The translations under genes were made by a program, and so were the position numbers. Positions 16,831-25,592 of a stretch of DNA of 64,000 bases are shown piece by piece (the first letter of the stretch is position 1; each line of letters begins with the position of its first letter). Below the pieces are notes generated by a model. It made no database searches and had not been told where the DNA came from. It saw nothing but the letters and a program-made list of their open reading frames with translations. The stretch is taken from assembly GCF_001953875.1 (NCBI RefSeq), contig NZ_MQUR01000001.1, forward strand, positions 62,039 through 126,038, read 5' to 3'. This stretch comes from Streptomyces amritsarensis. Lineage in GTDB: Bacteria > Actinomycetota > Actinomycetes > Streptomycetales > Streptomycetaceae.

Positions 16831-18056
16831 GCCGACGCGGCCTCGCCGCCGTCGCCTCGGTCCTGGACCAGGCGGCCTCCAGCGCCACGAACATCCTGGT
16901 GCTGGTGCTGGCCGCCCGCCTGTCGTCGGCCTCCGCCTTCGCCGACTTCTCGATGGTCTACGTGGCCTTCAGCGTGCTCCTCGGGCTGAACATGGCCTAC
17001 GTCGGGCAGAGCCTGGTCCTGGAGAAGGGCGACGGGCTCGGCGCGGCCTGCCGGTCGGCCGCCGGTTTCACCGGGGCCGCGTCGGCCGCCGTGGGCGTCC
17101 TGCTCGCGACGGTGGGCCTGGCGCTGCCCGGGGCCACCGGGCGGGCCTTCCTCGCGCTGGGCCTCGTCCTGCCGCTGGTGCTCCTCCAGGACGGGCTGCG
17201 CTACTGCTTCTCCGCGCTGCGCGCCCCCGAACGGGCACTGGCGGCCGACGCGCTGCGGCTGGTGTGCGTGGTCGCCGCGCTGGCCGTGCAGCCCGAAGGG
17301 GCCTCGGCGGGGCGGCTGGTGCTGGTGTGGGGCCTCTCGGCGCTGCCGGCGCTGGCGGTGGGCCTGTGGCTGCTGCGGCCGTACGTACGCGGCTCCCGCG
17401 CGGACCTGCGGCCGTACCTGCGGCGGGGCCACCTGGGGCAGCGGTTCGTGGTGGAGTTCGCGGTGGGCAACGGCTCCAGCCAGCTCGCCGTGCTGGGCCT
17501 CGGCGTCTTCGCCACGCCGCTGGCCGTCGGTGCGCTGCGGGGTGCGACCACCCTCTTCGGGCCGCTGAACGTGCTGTTCAACTCGGCGAACGCGTTCGGG
17601 CCGCCGGTCCTCGGCCGCCTCGGCGGCAGGCGCGCCACGGTCCGGGCCACGGCCGCGCTGGGCCTGGTGCTGGCCGCGGTCGGCGCGGGCTGGGCCACCG
17701 CCCTGTACCTGCTGCCGGACCGGCTGGGCCGAGAACTCCTCGGCGACACCTGGGCGTCGGCGTCCGCGCTGCTGCCCGCCACGGGGGCGCAGTACGCGGT
17801 GATGGGCCTGGGGACGTGTGCGCTGCTGACCCTGCGGGTGCTCGCCCCGAAGGCCACCCTCTCGCTCCAGGTGGTCTTCTCGCTGCTGTCCGTGGGTCTG
17901 CTGCTGGGCGGGTACGCGGTGTGGGGTGTGGCGGGTGCCGCCTGGGGCCTGGCGGCCGGCTCGGCCCTGAAGGCCCTGGCCGCCTGGTGGCGGGTGGCCC
18001 GGCTGCCGGTTGCCGTGCCGGCGGCTGCGGACCCGGCTGCGGCGCCCGCGGCCTGA
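16827..18056 (+). CDS. Wzx-like polysaccharide flippase (MOP superfamily)
   Basis: A 409-aa integral membrane protein, essentially all hydrophobic helices (about 12 segments) with short Arg-rich loops, matching the MOP/Wzx transporters that flip undecaprenyl-linked repeat units across the membrane. No soluble domains. The GTG at 16827 overlaps the stop of the Wzz-like gene (GTGA), so it is the third gene of the 13844-18056 operon. Its 3' end faces the polymerase-like gene on the other strand across 60 bp. Such proteins have low sequence conservation; the assignment rests on topology plus context. Confidence 0.8.
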   Translation: MSRRGLAAVASVLDQAASSATNILVLVLAARLSSASAFADFSMVYVAFSVLLGLNMAYVGQSLVLEKGDGLGAACRSAAGFTGAASAAVGVLLATVGLALPGATGRAFLALGLVLPLVLLQDGLRYCFSALRAPERALAADALRLVCVVAALAVQPEGASAGRLVLVWGLSALPALAVGLWLLRPYVRGSRADLRPYLRRGHLGQRFVVEFAVGNGSSQLAVLGLGVFATPLAVGALRGATTLFGPLNVLFNSANAFGPPVLGRLGGRRATVRATAALGLVLAAVGAGWATALYLLPDRLGRELLGDTWASASALLPATGAQYAVMGLGTCALLTLRVLAPKATLSLQVVFSLLSVGLLLGGYAVWGVAGAAWGLAAGSALKALAAWWRVARLPVAVPAAADPAAAPAA

Positions 18057-18062
18057 ACCGCC

Positions 18063-18081
18063 GCGCGGAGCCTGTCCGCGC
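18063..18081. terminator. Small hairpin between convergent flippase and polymerase genes
   Basis: Seven-base arms (GCGCGGA and TCCGCGC) with a 5-nt loop, in the 60-bp gap where two convergent genes end. It could serve either direction. Weak. Confidence 0.35.
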
Positions 18082-18116
18082 CCCGCCCTTCCCCGTTTTA
18101 CGGGCTCCGCCCGGGG

Positions 18117-19640
18117 TCAGCGCAGGGTGGTGGACTTGTCCGTGCGGTGGGTCGCGACCAGCGCGAGGCAGAGGGCCGCGATCGCGACGCGCCCCGACGC
18201 CTGGAGCAGCGGTCCGCGCAACAGGATGAAGGAGTAGCCCGCGACCAGCGGGACGACCACCGAGATCAGGCTGCCCGGCGGAGCCCGCCGCGTGGCGCGC
18301 TTGGCGTAGCGGCGGTCGACGCGGGCGGCGGCGTAGCCCAGGCCCAGCAGCCCCGCACCCATCCCCAGCGGCCCGAAGTCGAGCCACAGCTCCGCCCAGA
18401 TCGGGGAGGAGAGGTTGGTGTTGACCGTGCCCATCCACTGGCCGACCATCACGCCCGTGTCCCGCGGCTTGCCCTCCCAGACCGAGCGGGGCACCGCGAA
18501 GAAGATCGACCCGGCCAGCTGGCGGCCGTAGAAGTGCCCGGGGCCCGACTCCGAGAAGGTGATGGTGTTCGCGAACATGCCGATCTGGTCGTAGTCCTTC
18601 AGGGCCATCGGCTCCAGGAAGGACGTGGTCTCGACCGGCCGGTAGTTCTTCTCGTCGTAGCGGAAGCGGTCCGCGAACGGGAAGATCAGGAGGGCGACGA
18701 CCACCGCCATCGACAGGGCCACCCGGTACATCGCCGCGCTCACCGGGAAGACCGTGAACAGCAGCGCGAACATGACCGTCAGGAACCAGTACCGCGGGTT
18801 CGAGATCGGGTTGTTGACGATGAGGTTGAGGCCGGCGAGCGCCGCCCACGTGACGATGATCGACACCTTGCGGCGGGCGAACTTCGAGGTGATCAGCCAG
18901 CGTGTGTACAGCAGCAGCGAGAGCAGGGCCGGCACGGTGCCGAAGCCGCGTAGCAGGGCCTGGCCGGCCTGGCCGTCGCCGTTGGAGACGCCCGCCTCCT
19001 CGATGCCGGCGATGATCTCCTGGCGGCTGGAGAAGAACACCGCCGGGCCGCCCAGCTTCATGATGAAGGCGGCGCTGCACAGGAACGACAGGGCCGTCAG
19101 AAGCTGGAGCCGGCGCCGGTGCGCCATGACGGGCCTGGACTCCTTCTGGGAGCCGCCCGCGCGCCCGGCGGGCCGGTGGCGGGCCAGCAGCACGCCGACG
19201 TCGAAGGCCGTGCAGCCCAGCAGCACCAGCCCGATGGCGACGGTCAGATCCGAGCGGGGGCCGACGACCGGCGTCGGGACCTGGCCCAGGACGGCCTGCG
19301 CGAGCGGGGCCACGCCCATGGCCATGTAGACGAAGAGCCAGAAGGAGCCCTGGAGCAGTTTGCGGCGGCTGGTGAGGACCATCGCGGAGAGCCGTGCGCC
19401 CGCGTACATGGTGAGCAGCAGTTGGAGCCAGAAGGCCGCGTCGCGGACGCCGGCGCCCGTCTGGACGGCGACGAACAGCGGCAGGAAGACGGTGAATCCG
19501 AGGGCGAGCGGTACGGACAGCGCCCGGGAGAGGAGGGTGCGCGGGAGGGTCTCGCGGCCCCACATGCTCTCGTCCTCGAAGGGGGACGGGACGGCCGGCC
19601 CGGCGGGCGCTGCGGAGGGCTTGCGTATGTCCGTCGTCAC
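18117..19640 (-). CDS. Wzy-like O-antigen/EPS polymerase membrane protein
   Basis: A 507-aa polytopic membrane protein with about ten or more hydrophobic segments and one large extracytoplasmic loop (about 300-405, containing RFRYDEKNYRPVETTSFLEP and PGHFYGRQLAGS). This topology is typical of Wzy polymerases, which join flipped repeat units. Polymerases have no strong motif, so the call depends on topology and position among flippase, chain-length and glycosyltransferase genes. GTG 19640 has a G-rich ribosome site (GGTGGGGG) and starts a short cytoplasmic tail. It is transcribed divergently from the acetyltransferase gene across 96 bp. Confidence 0.72.
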   Translation of the reverse strand: MTTDIRKPSAAPAGPAVPSPFEDESMWGRETLPRTLLSRALSVPLALGFTVFLPLFVAVQTGAGVRDAAFWLQLLLTMYAGARLSAMVLTSRRKLLQGSFWLFVYMAMGVAPLAQAVLGQVPTPVVGPRSDLTVAIGLVLLGCTAFDVGVLLARHRPAGRAGGSQKESRPVMAHRRRLQLLTALSFLCSAAFIMKLGGPAVFFSSRQEIIAGIEEAGVSNGDGQAGQALLRGFGTVPALLSLLLYTRWLITSKFARRKVSIIVTWAALAGLNLIVNNPISNPRYWFLTVMFALLFTVFPVSAAMYRVALSMAVVVALLIFPFADRFRYDEKNYRPVETTSFLEPMALKDYDQIGMFANTITFSESGPGHFYGRQLAGSIFFAVPRSVWEGKPRDTGVMVGQWMGTVNTNLSSPIWAELWLDFGPLGMGAGLLGLGYAAARVDRRYAKRATRRAPPGSLISVVVPLVAGYSFILLRGPLLQASGRVAIAALCLALVATHRTDKSTTLR

Positions 19641-19736
19641 TGCCGCCCCCACCCGATGTGCCTGGTCCGCGCGCAGTCTAGTCTGAGCGGGCCGCGCCCG
19701 GGGAGGCCGTGGCCGAGAGCACGATGGGGGCTTCTG

Positions 19737-20276
19737 TTGCGTGATCTTCCTTCCTTCACGCTGGCCGGGTACGACAAGGGGCGCGGGCTGCTGACGCAGG
19801 TGCTCTGGTTCGCCGTGATGAACACGCTCTTCATGGCGTGGTTCTGTCCGGCCCGGCTGCGGGTCGCGCTGCTGCGGGCCTTCGGGGCGGAGATAGGCGA
19901 GGGCGTCCTGATCCGGCACAGGGTCCGCGTGCTGTGGCCGTGGAAGCTGACCGTCGGGGACCACGCCTGGATCGGCGAGGGTGTCTGGGTGCTGAACCTG
20001 GAGCCGGTGGCCATCGGTTCGCACGTGTGCCTCTCGCAGGAGGCGATGCTGTGCACCGGCTCGCACGACCACCGGGCGGCCGACTTCCGCTACCGCAACG
20101 CGCCGATCACCGTCGAGGACGGCGCCTGGGTGGCGGTACGGGCGACCGTGCTGGCCGGGGTGACCGTCGGCCGGTGCGCCGTCGCGGGCGCCGGGGCCGT
20201 CGTGCACAAGGACCTGCCGGAACTGACCCTGCAGACGCAGGACGGGCGGCGCCGCCCGGTGGAGGAGCCCAAGTGA
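19737..20276 (+). CDS. WcaF-like O-acetyltransferase (left-handed beta-helix)
   Basis: A 179-aa cytoplasmic enzyme with hexapeptide repeats from about 55 to 165 (IGEGVLI, VGDHAWIGEGVWV, IGSHVCLSQ). The catalytic histidine region is CTGSHDH (about 103-109), as in WcaF and galactoside acetyltransferases. It should acetylate a sugar of the repeat unit from acetyl-CoA. TTG 19737 is chosen: it follows GGGGG by six bases, gives the family-standard N-terminus MRDLPSF, and no ATG/GTG exists in frame nearby. The stop overlaps the GTG of the following glycosyltransferase gene (GTGA, 20273-20276). Confidence 0.87.
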   Translation: MRDLPSFTLAGYDKGRGLLTQVLWFAVMNTLFMAWFCPARLRVALLRAFGAEIGEGVLIRHRVRVLWPWKLTVGDHAWIGEGVWVLNLEPVAIGSHVCLSQEAMLCTGSHDHRAADFRYRNAPITVEDGAWVAVRATVLAGVTVGRCAVAGAGAVVHKDLPELTLQTQDGRRRPVEEPK

Positions 20277-21400
20277 GTGCCCCGATGAGAGTGCTGCACG
20301 CCGTCACCCTGCACTCCCCCTCGCACGCCTTCGGCGGGCCGGTACGGGTCGCGCTGAACCTGGCGAAGGGGCTGCGGGCCCGCGGCCACGAGGCGCGGCT
20401 GCTCGCCCTGGGCGAGGGCTTCGAGGAGTGGCCCACCTCCGTGGAGGGTGTGCCGGCGAAGCTGTTCCCGGCCCGCCGGCTGCTCCCCCTCGGCTTCAGC
20501 GGGATGACCTCGCCGGCGCTGCTGGCCTCGGCCGGTCGCCTGGTGCGGGACGCCGACGTGGTGCACGTCCACCTGGCGCGCGACCTGGTGACCCTGCCGG
20601 TGGCGCTGGCCGCGCTGCGCGCCGGCAGGCCGCTGGTGCTCCAGACCCACGGGATGGTGGACCCGAGCGGGAAGATCCTGGCGAAGGTGCTGGACGCGGT
20701 GGCGGTGCGCCGGCTGCTGCGCGGCGCGGACGCGGTGCTGTACCTGACCCCGCACGAGCGGGAGAGCCTCGACGCGGTGGTCGGCACGCCGCTGGCGAAC
20801 ACGGTCCGGCTGATCAACGGGACCCCGGCGCAGGAGGAACGGCCCGCGCCCCTGGGGGCGCCGCGCGTGCTGTACTCCGCGCGCCTGCAGGCCCGTAAGC
20901 GGCCGGTGGACTTCGTGGACGCGGCCCCGGCGGTCCTCGCCGAGCACCCCGGCGCGCACTTCGTGGTCGCGGGTCCGGACGAGGGCGAACTGGCGGCCGT
21001 ACGCGCCCGGATCGGGGCGCTGGGCCTGACGGACCGGTTCACGGTGCCCGGGGCGCTGTCCGGTGAGCAGGTTCTGGCGGAGTTGCGCCGGGCCCACGTC
21101 TACGTGCTGCCCTCGGTGGACGAGCCGTTCCCCATGTCCGTCCTGGAGGCCCTCGCGGTGGGCGTCCCCTCGGTGGTGACGCACTCCAACGGCCTGGCGC
21201 GGGACATCGCGAGGGCGGGTGCGGGCCGCGCGGTCGAGCCGGGTCCGGCGGGTGTGGCCGCGGCGGTCCTGGAACTGCTGGACCCGCGGGCGGGCCGCGC
21301 GGCCTCCCTCGCCGCGCGCGAGCTGGCCGACGGGTCCTTCTCCATGGACGCGGTCCTCGACACGCTGCTGCCGGTGTACGAGGCCGCCCGGCGCCGATGA
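20273..21400 (+). CDS. GT4 glycosyltransferase of the EPS locus
   Basis: A 375-aa GT-B glycosyltransferase. The N-terminal acceptor domain starts RVLHAVTLHSPSHAFGGPVR. The C-terminal domain has VLYSARLQARKRP (nucleotide binding), HVYVLPSVDEPFPMSVLEAL (the E-x7-E motif, about 285-304) and GVPSVVT. It is translationally coupled to the WcaF-like gene (GTGA overlap, GGAGGAG ribosome site inside the upstream gene). It probably adds one sugar of the exopolysaccharide repeat unit on the cytoplasmic side. Donor and linkage are unknown. Confidence 0.87.
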   Translation: MSAPMRVLHAVTLHSPSHAFGGPVRVALNLAKGLRARGHEARLLALGEGFEEWPTSVEGVPAKLFPARRLLPLGFSGMTSPALLASAGRLVRDADVVHVHLARDLVTLPVALAALRAGRPLVLQTHGMVDPSGKILAKVLDAVAVRRLLRGADAVLYLTPHERESLDAVVGTPLANTVRLINGTPAQEERPAPLGAPRVLYSARLQARKRPVDFVDAAPAVLAEHPGAHFVVAGPDEGELAAVRARIGALGLTDRFTVPGALSGEQVLAELRRAHVYVLPSVDEPFPMSVLEALAVGVPSVVTHSNGLARDIARAGAGRAVEPGPAGVAAAVLELLDPRAGRAASLAARELADGSFSMDAVLDTLLPVYEAARRR

Positions 21401-21416
21401 GGCGGGACCGGGCGGG

Positions 21417-21632
21417 TCAGAGGACGTCCCGGCGGTGTTCCTCCACCACCGGGATCGCGCCCGCGGTCCGGCGCCGCTTGTAGATGCTGGTGTAGACGGC
21501 GAGGCCGATCCCGCCCACCGCCATCATGATCAGACCGACCAGGTCGAGGTTGACGCTCTCCATCTCCCAGTCGCTGGCGAAGGTGAGGATGGCGCCCACC
21601 ACGATCAGGCCTATGCATCCGCCGATGCCCAT
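21417..21632 (-). CDS. DUF6458 small membrane protein
   Basis: A 71-aa two-helix membrane protein that begins MGIGGCIGLIVVGAILTF and has a second helix VGLIMMAVGGIGLAVYT, followed by a basic KRRR turn. This is the compact DUF6458 pattern common in actinomycetes; function unknown. ATG 21632 is preceded by GGAAGGCGG. Its gene is convergent with the EPS glycosyltransferase gene, 16 bp from that stop, and is separated from the next lipoprotein gene by a strong terminator. Confidence 0.78.
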   Translation of the reverse strand: MGIGGCIGLIVVGAILTFASDWEMESVNLDLVGLIMMAVGGIGLAVYTSIYKRRRTAGAIPVVEEHRRDVL

Positions 21633-21690
21633 GGGTCCGCCTTCCGGTGTGGTGACTGTGACCGCGCGGGTACCCGGGTATCGGGCGTGG

Positions 21691-21733
21691 AAACGCCCTC
21701 CGGGGCCGGATGTACCGGCCCCGGAGGGCGTTT
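21691..21733. terminator. Perfect 19-bp bidirectional-type hairpin terminator
   Basis: Nineteen-base perfect arms (21691-21709 and 21715-21733) enclose the loop ATGTA. The stem begins AAACGCCC and ends GGGCGTTT, giving short T-runs on both strands. It lies 18 bp after the lipoprotein gene's stop on the minus strand. Confidence 0.85.
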
Positions 21734-21750
21734 TCACGACTGCGGTGGTG

Positions 21751-22428
21751 TTACGCGGGGATCCAGGCGTAGCAACCGGAGGAGTTGAACTCCGCGGTGC
21801 CCGCCGGGATCGCGGCCGTGATCCTGTCACCGGCCTTGGGCGGGGTCTCGGGGCCCGAGGCGAGGACGGTGCCGTCCTTGCCCTTGGCCTCCCACGTGCA
21901 GTTCACGGCCTGGGTCAGCGCCCGGTAGCTGCCGGCGGCGGGCGAGGTGCGGGGACCCTCGGGGAAGCCCTTCTCCGCCGCGGCGAGGATCGGCTTCTGG
22001 TCCGGGCACAGGTGCGTGATCGCGTCCTTGGCGCCCGGGATCTCCCCGGTGATGATCGCGCCGGTCGCCGCGTCCTTGTCGCGCTTGGCCGTGCGCGCCA
22101 CCCGCTGGCAGGCCTCCTGGCCGCTCTGCAGGACGGCCGCCGGGTCCATCTTCTCCGGGACGCGCCCGCTGAGGTACTTCTTCTCCTCCGCCGTGAAGCT
22201 GCCCGTCTTCGGGGTGAGCTTGGCGTCGGGGAGGACCGGGCCGGTCGGCTTCGCGTCGGCGGCGGGCGACGCCGCCGGGTCCGGGGTGTCCGCCGGGTCG
22301 GGGGCCGCCGACGAGGCCGGGGGCTTCGCCTTCGCCTGGGCGTCGGAGTCGTCCCCGCCCGAACTGCAGGCGGTCAGCGTCAGTGCGGCGGCGAGCAGGA
22401 CAGCGGCCGCTGCGGAGCGTCGGTACAT
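21751..22428 (-). CDS. Hypothetical secreted lipoprotein
   Basis: A 225-aa protein with a clear lipoprotein signal (lipobox LTAC, Cys21). An 80-residue Asp/Ala/Pro/Lys linker follows, then a small globular domain (about 75-225) containing four cysteines (in QEACQR, HLCPDQ, VNCTWE, SGCYAW). Two disulfides are likely. The helical middle with Cys-spaced segments is loosely reminiscent of DUF732, but I cannot confirm that. ATG 22428 gives the signal peptide. It is monocistronic, with terminators on both sides. Function unknown. Confidence 0.8.
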   Translation of the reverse strand: MYRRSAAAAVLLAAALTLTACSSGGDDSDAQAKAKPPASSAAPDPADTPDPAASPAADAKPTGPVLPDAKLTPKTGSFTAEEKKYLSGRVPEKMDPAAVLQSGQEACQRVARTAKRDKDAATGAIITGEIPGAKDAITHLCPDQKPILAAAEKGFPEGPRTSPAAGSYRALTQAVNCTWEAKGKDGTVLASGPETPPKAGDRITAAIPAGTAEFNSSGCYAWIPA

Positions 22429-22481
22429 CGGGTGGCTCCCGTACTCAAGGGGGTGTGCGGTGGATCAGGGCCGGCCGTGAT

Positions 22482-22549
22482 CCTGCGTGCACCCCCGAGG
22501 GGGTGTACGCAGGAATGCGGGGCCCGGCCACGCAGCCGGGCCCCGCATT
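22482..22549 (-). terminator. Tandem hairpin terminators after the LamG-domain gene
   Basis: Two adjacent hairpins. At 22514-22549, perfect 15-base arms (AATGCGGGGCCCGGC and complement) have a 6-nt loop. At 22482-22513, 15-base arms have one G-T mismatch and a tight loop. They follow the stop at 22570 on the minus strand. Confidence 0.82.
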
Positions 22550-22569
22550 CCGTCAGGCGGTTGGTGGTG

Positions 22570-25347
22570 CTACGGCGCGCCGAAGGTGAGGACGAGCTGC
22601 GGAGTGCCCTCCGCGGCCGTGGCCTCCGAGGACCACAGCCACAGCGGGTCGCTGCCGTTGCTCGTCAGGCCCAGGCTGTAGCTGCTGCCCAGCACCGCGG
22701 TGACCGCGGCGGTGTCCAGCTGGACGTTGTGCACGGCCGAGCCGTCCGCCACGCCCGCGATGGTGCCGAGCGGGGTGGCGCCGAGGGCCGGCTTGGTGTT
22801 GAACGTCGTGCTCGCGCCGCTCCAGGTACCGGTGACCGGGACCACGGAGACGGTGTCGGCGGTGCCGGCACCCGTCTGCGTGGTGGTCTTGAACTGCAGC
22901 GAGGCGGACTTCAGGACCTGGCCGGCCGGGGCGGCCGGCAGGTCGAAGCGCATGTACGCCTGGTACAGCGAGCCGCTGCCGCGCACGGCGAGCGAGCTGG
23001 ACGTGCCGTAGGCGGTGCTCGGGGCGCCCTGGTTGATGTAGGTGTCCTCGGTCGTCTTGACCGTGGAGACCGTGTCGGTGGGAGCCTTGGCCAGGTCGAA
23101 GTGGTTCTTGACCTGGGCCTGGGTGAGCGCCGTCGGGTACACGGCGGTCTCGTCGAGCTGGCCGGCGAAGAAGTTGCTCGTCGGACGGGTCGGCCAGCCG
23201 GAGAGGTTGTCGCCGCCCGCGTGCCAGTAGCCCGCGTAGGTGCCGTTGCTGGTGGCGTTCAGCGTGCCCTTGTTCTGGCCGTCGACGTACAGCGTGATGC
23301 CGCCGGGGCCCTGGGTGCCGACCACGTGGTGCCACTTGTTGTCGTTGTACGTGTCGAACAGGCCGGTGGAGACCGTCCGGACCGAGCCGTTGTAGACGCC
23401 GAACACCAGACGGCCGGTGTTGGTCATGTAGATGTGGCGGTCGTTGGAACCGCTGTTGCGCGTGGTGTTGTTGCCGAAGCCGATCAGCTTGCCGCCGCGC
23501 GTGGTGTTCGTCTTGAACCAGGTCTCGATGGTGAAGGTGCTGCCGACCGACTGGCGCCGGTCGCTGTGCACCTTCTGGCTGGTGCCGTTGAAGCCCATGG
23601 CGTTGCTGCCGGGGACCGCGCCGGGAGACTGCTTCAGGGCGGGGGCGTTGACCTGGATGCCGCTGCGGTTGCCGGACACCGAGGAGTCGGCGACGTACGG
23701 GCTGACCACGTCGTCGTAGCGCCAGTACAGCTCCGCGCCGTCGGTGCGGACCTGGTTCGGGTAGGACTGGACCGCGGTCGGGACGGTCACCGAGGCGGTG
23801 GCCGACAGGGCGCTGGTGTTGCCCGCTGCGTCGGTCGCGGTCACCCGGTAGGTGTACGACTGGCCGGCCTTGACCGTGGTGTCGTTCCAGGAGGCCTGCG
23901 GGCGCTCCCACTCCAGCGAGGCGGCGGTGACGGTGGCGGCCGGGGTGGCCGAGCCGTTGCGGTAGATGCGGTACGTCAGCTTGCTGTCGTCCGCGTCGTA
24001 GCTGGTGCGCCAGCGGACCTGGACCTCGCCCGGCTTGACGCTGGAGGCGCTGGCCACCGGGGTGGTCGGGGCGCCGACGTCGCCGGTGGAGGCGAAGCGG
24101 GTCAGGGCCTGCTGGGCCTTGCCGTTGATGAGGGTGAACTCACCGCCGACCCACATGTACTTCACGTCGTTCTTCTCGGCCACGGCCATCACGCGCGGGC
24201 CGATGCCCTCGCCGAGGCCGTCGTTGGCCGTGGGGTGCCAGCCGAGCTTGCCCGGGCCGCGCACGAAGCCGTCCACGGGCGCGGGGGCGGCGCCTTCGTG
24301 GTTGGTCGGCTGGGCGAGCAGGAAGTGCCGCTTGCCGTCGGGGAACTCCTGCTCGGTGGAGCAGTCGTGCGCGTGCGAGGAGCTGTAGAGGACGCCCTGG
24401 TACGGCAGGACGAACTGCGTCGCGCCGAGGCAGCGGTCACGCCACTTCTCGGTGAAGTCGCTCAGGCGCAGGCCGATGCGGCCGTCGAAGACACCGCCGC
24501 CGGAGCCCTCGTTGCCCGTGTAGAAGCCGGTGTCGTCGGTGGAGATGTCCTTGACGACCGAGTTCGACGGGATGTTGGTGTAGGTCTTCTTCACGGCGCC
24601 GGACGTGGCGTCGACGACGGCCAGCGCGTGGCTGTTGGCGTTGTTGACCGTGAAGAAGTCGCCGCCGAGCAGCACGCTCTTGCCGTCGGGGGTGACCTCG
24701 ACCGCGCGGCCCGGCTCGTCGACGTTGGCGACGAAGGGCTTGAGCGCGCCGGAGGAGGCGTCCACCGCGGCGAACCGCTCGCGGGTCTGGCCCTCGACGG
24801 TGGTGAAGTCGCCGGCCGCGTACAGGGTGTCGTCCGTGACCGCGAGTCCGCGCACGGTGGCGGGGAAGCCCGGGTGGAACGCTGCCTTGGGGGTGCAGCT
24901 CGCGATGTCGATGGCCGCGACGCTGGAGACCGGGGTGCCGTTGACGGCGCCGAAGTAGCCGCCCGCGTAGAGGGTCTTGTTGTCCTTCGAGACGACCAGC
25001 GTGCGCACCGTCGCGGTGCCGTCGCCGATGGTGAAGGCCAGCTTGCAGGAGGTCGGCTTGCCCGTCGCGGCGTCGAGCGCGACGAAGTTCACGGCCTCCT
25101 GCTCGGCACCTGCCACGCCCTCGGGCGGGCGGACGGCCGAGAAGGTACCGCCGGCGAAGACGGTGCCCTCCGCCTGGGCCATCGCCCAGACGATGCCGTT
25201 CGGCTGCCACGTCGGCAGCTCGTCGGCGGTGAATGCCACCGGCGCCGTGATGGCGGACGCCTGGGGCATCAGCACCAGGCCTATTCCGGTGCCCGCCCCG
25301 GCCAGTGACAGTACGAGGGCGGCAGTCAGCCCTCTGGATCTACGCAT
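22570..25347 (-). CDS. Large secreted propeller - FN3 - LamG - DNRLRE protein
   Basis: A 925-aa extracellular protein. The signal peptide runs to about residue 32 (ASA). A beta-propeller of repeated AGGxF / VYAGGYFGAVNGTPV units spans about 35-420. An FN3 domain lies at about 425-515 (RWRTSYDADDSKLTYRIYRN). A concanavalin-like LamG domain is at about 540-750 (FTIETWFKTN, KWHHVVGTQGPGGITLYVDG, QLDETAVYPTALT). A DNRLRE/CBM96-like domain is at about 757-925 (TTEDTYINQGAPSTAYGTS). All are carbohydrate- or surface-binding modules, with no catalytic motif seen. ATG 25347 follows GGGGGG. It sits between the EPS glycosyltransferases and gmd, so it may bind or organise the polysaccharide. The 245 bp upstream (25348-25592) is relatively AT-rich and probably holds the promoter. 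Confidence 0.85.
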   Translation of the reverse strand: MRRSRGLTAALVLSLAGAGTGIGLVLMPQASAITAPVAFTADELPTWQPNGIVWAMAQAEGTVFAGGTFSAVRPPEGVAGAEQEAVNFVALDAATGKPTSCKLAFTIGDGTATVRTLVVSKDNKTLYAGGYFGAVNGTPVSSVAAIDIASCTPKAAFHPGFPATVRGLAVTDDTLYAAGDFTTVEGQTRERFAAVDASSGALKPFVANVDEPGRAVEVTPDGKSVLLGGDFFTVNNANSHALAVVDATSGAVKKTYTNIPSNSVVKDISTDDTGFYTGNEGSGGGVFDGRIGLRLSDFTEKWRDRCLGATQFVLPYQGVLYSSSHAHDCSTEQEFPDGKRHFLLAQPTNHEGAAPAPVDGFVRGPGKLGWHPTANDGLGEGIGPRVMAVAEKNDVKYMWVGGEFTLINGKAQQALTRFASTGDVGAPTTPVASASSVKPGEVQVRWRTSYDADDSKLTYRIYRNGSATPAATVTAASLEWERPQASWNDTTVKAGQSYTYRVTATDAAGNTSALSATASVTVPTAVQSYPNQVRTDGAELYWRYDDVVSPYVADSSVSGNRSGIQVNAPALKQSPGAVPGSNAMGFNGTSQKVHSDRRQSVGSTFTIETWFKTNTTRGGKLIGFGNNTTRNSGSNDRHIYMTNTGRLVFGVYNGSVRTVSTGLFDTYNDNKWHHVVGTQGPGGITLYVDGQNKGTLNATSNGTYAGYWHAGGDNLSGWPTRPTSNFFAGQLDETAVYPTALTQAQVKNHFDLAKAPTDTVSTVKTTEDTYINQGAPSTAYGTSSSLAVRGSGSLYQAYMRFDLPAAPAGQVLKSASLQFKTTTQTGAGTADTVSVVPVTGTWSGASTTFNTKPALGATPLGTIAGVADGSAVHNVQLDTAAVTAVLGSSYSLGLTSNGSDPLWLWSSEATAAEGTPQLVLTFGAP

Positions 25348-25592
25348 GAGCCCCCCAGGGCAATCGCCCGGTTTGATGGCTGGAACTATCCGAACAGCCA
25401 TATGTATCTGGCGCAGACTAGGGCTCACGCGAGGGCCTGGTCACCTCCCTTGACCCGTTGCATACCAACTTGGAATCAAAGGTTCAGCATGGAGGGTGCA
25501 CTAGGGACATACGGCACGTTTACCCCGGCCACACTGGCGCAGAACCGCCTGCATGACCGGAACACGGCAAATCGTAGGGGAAATATAAGCCC

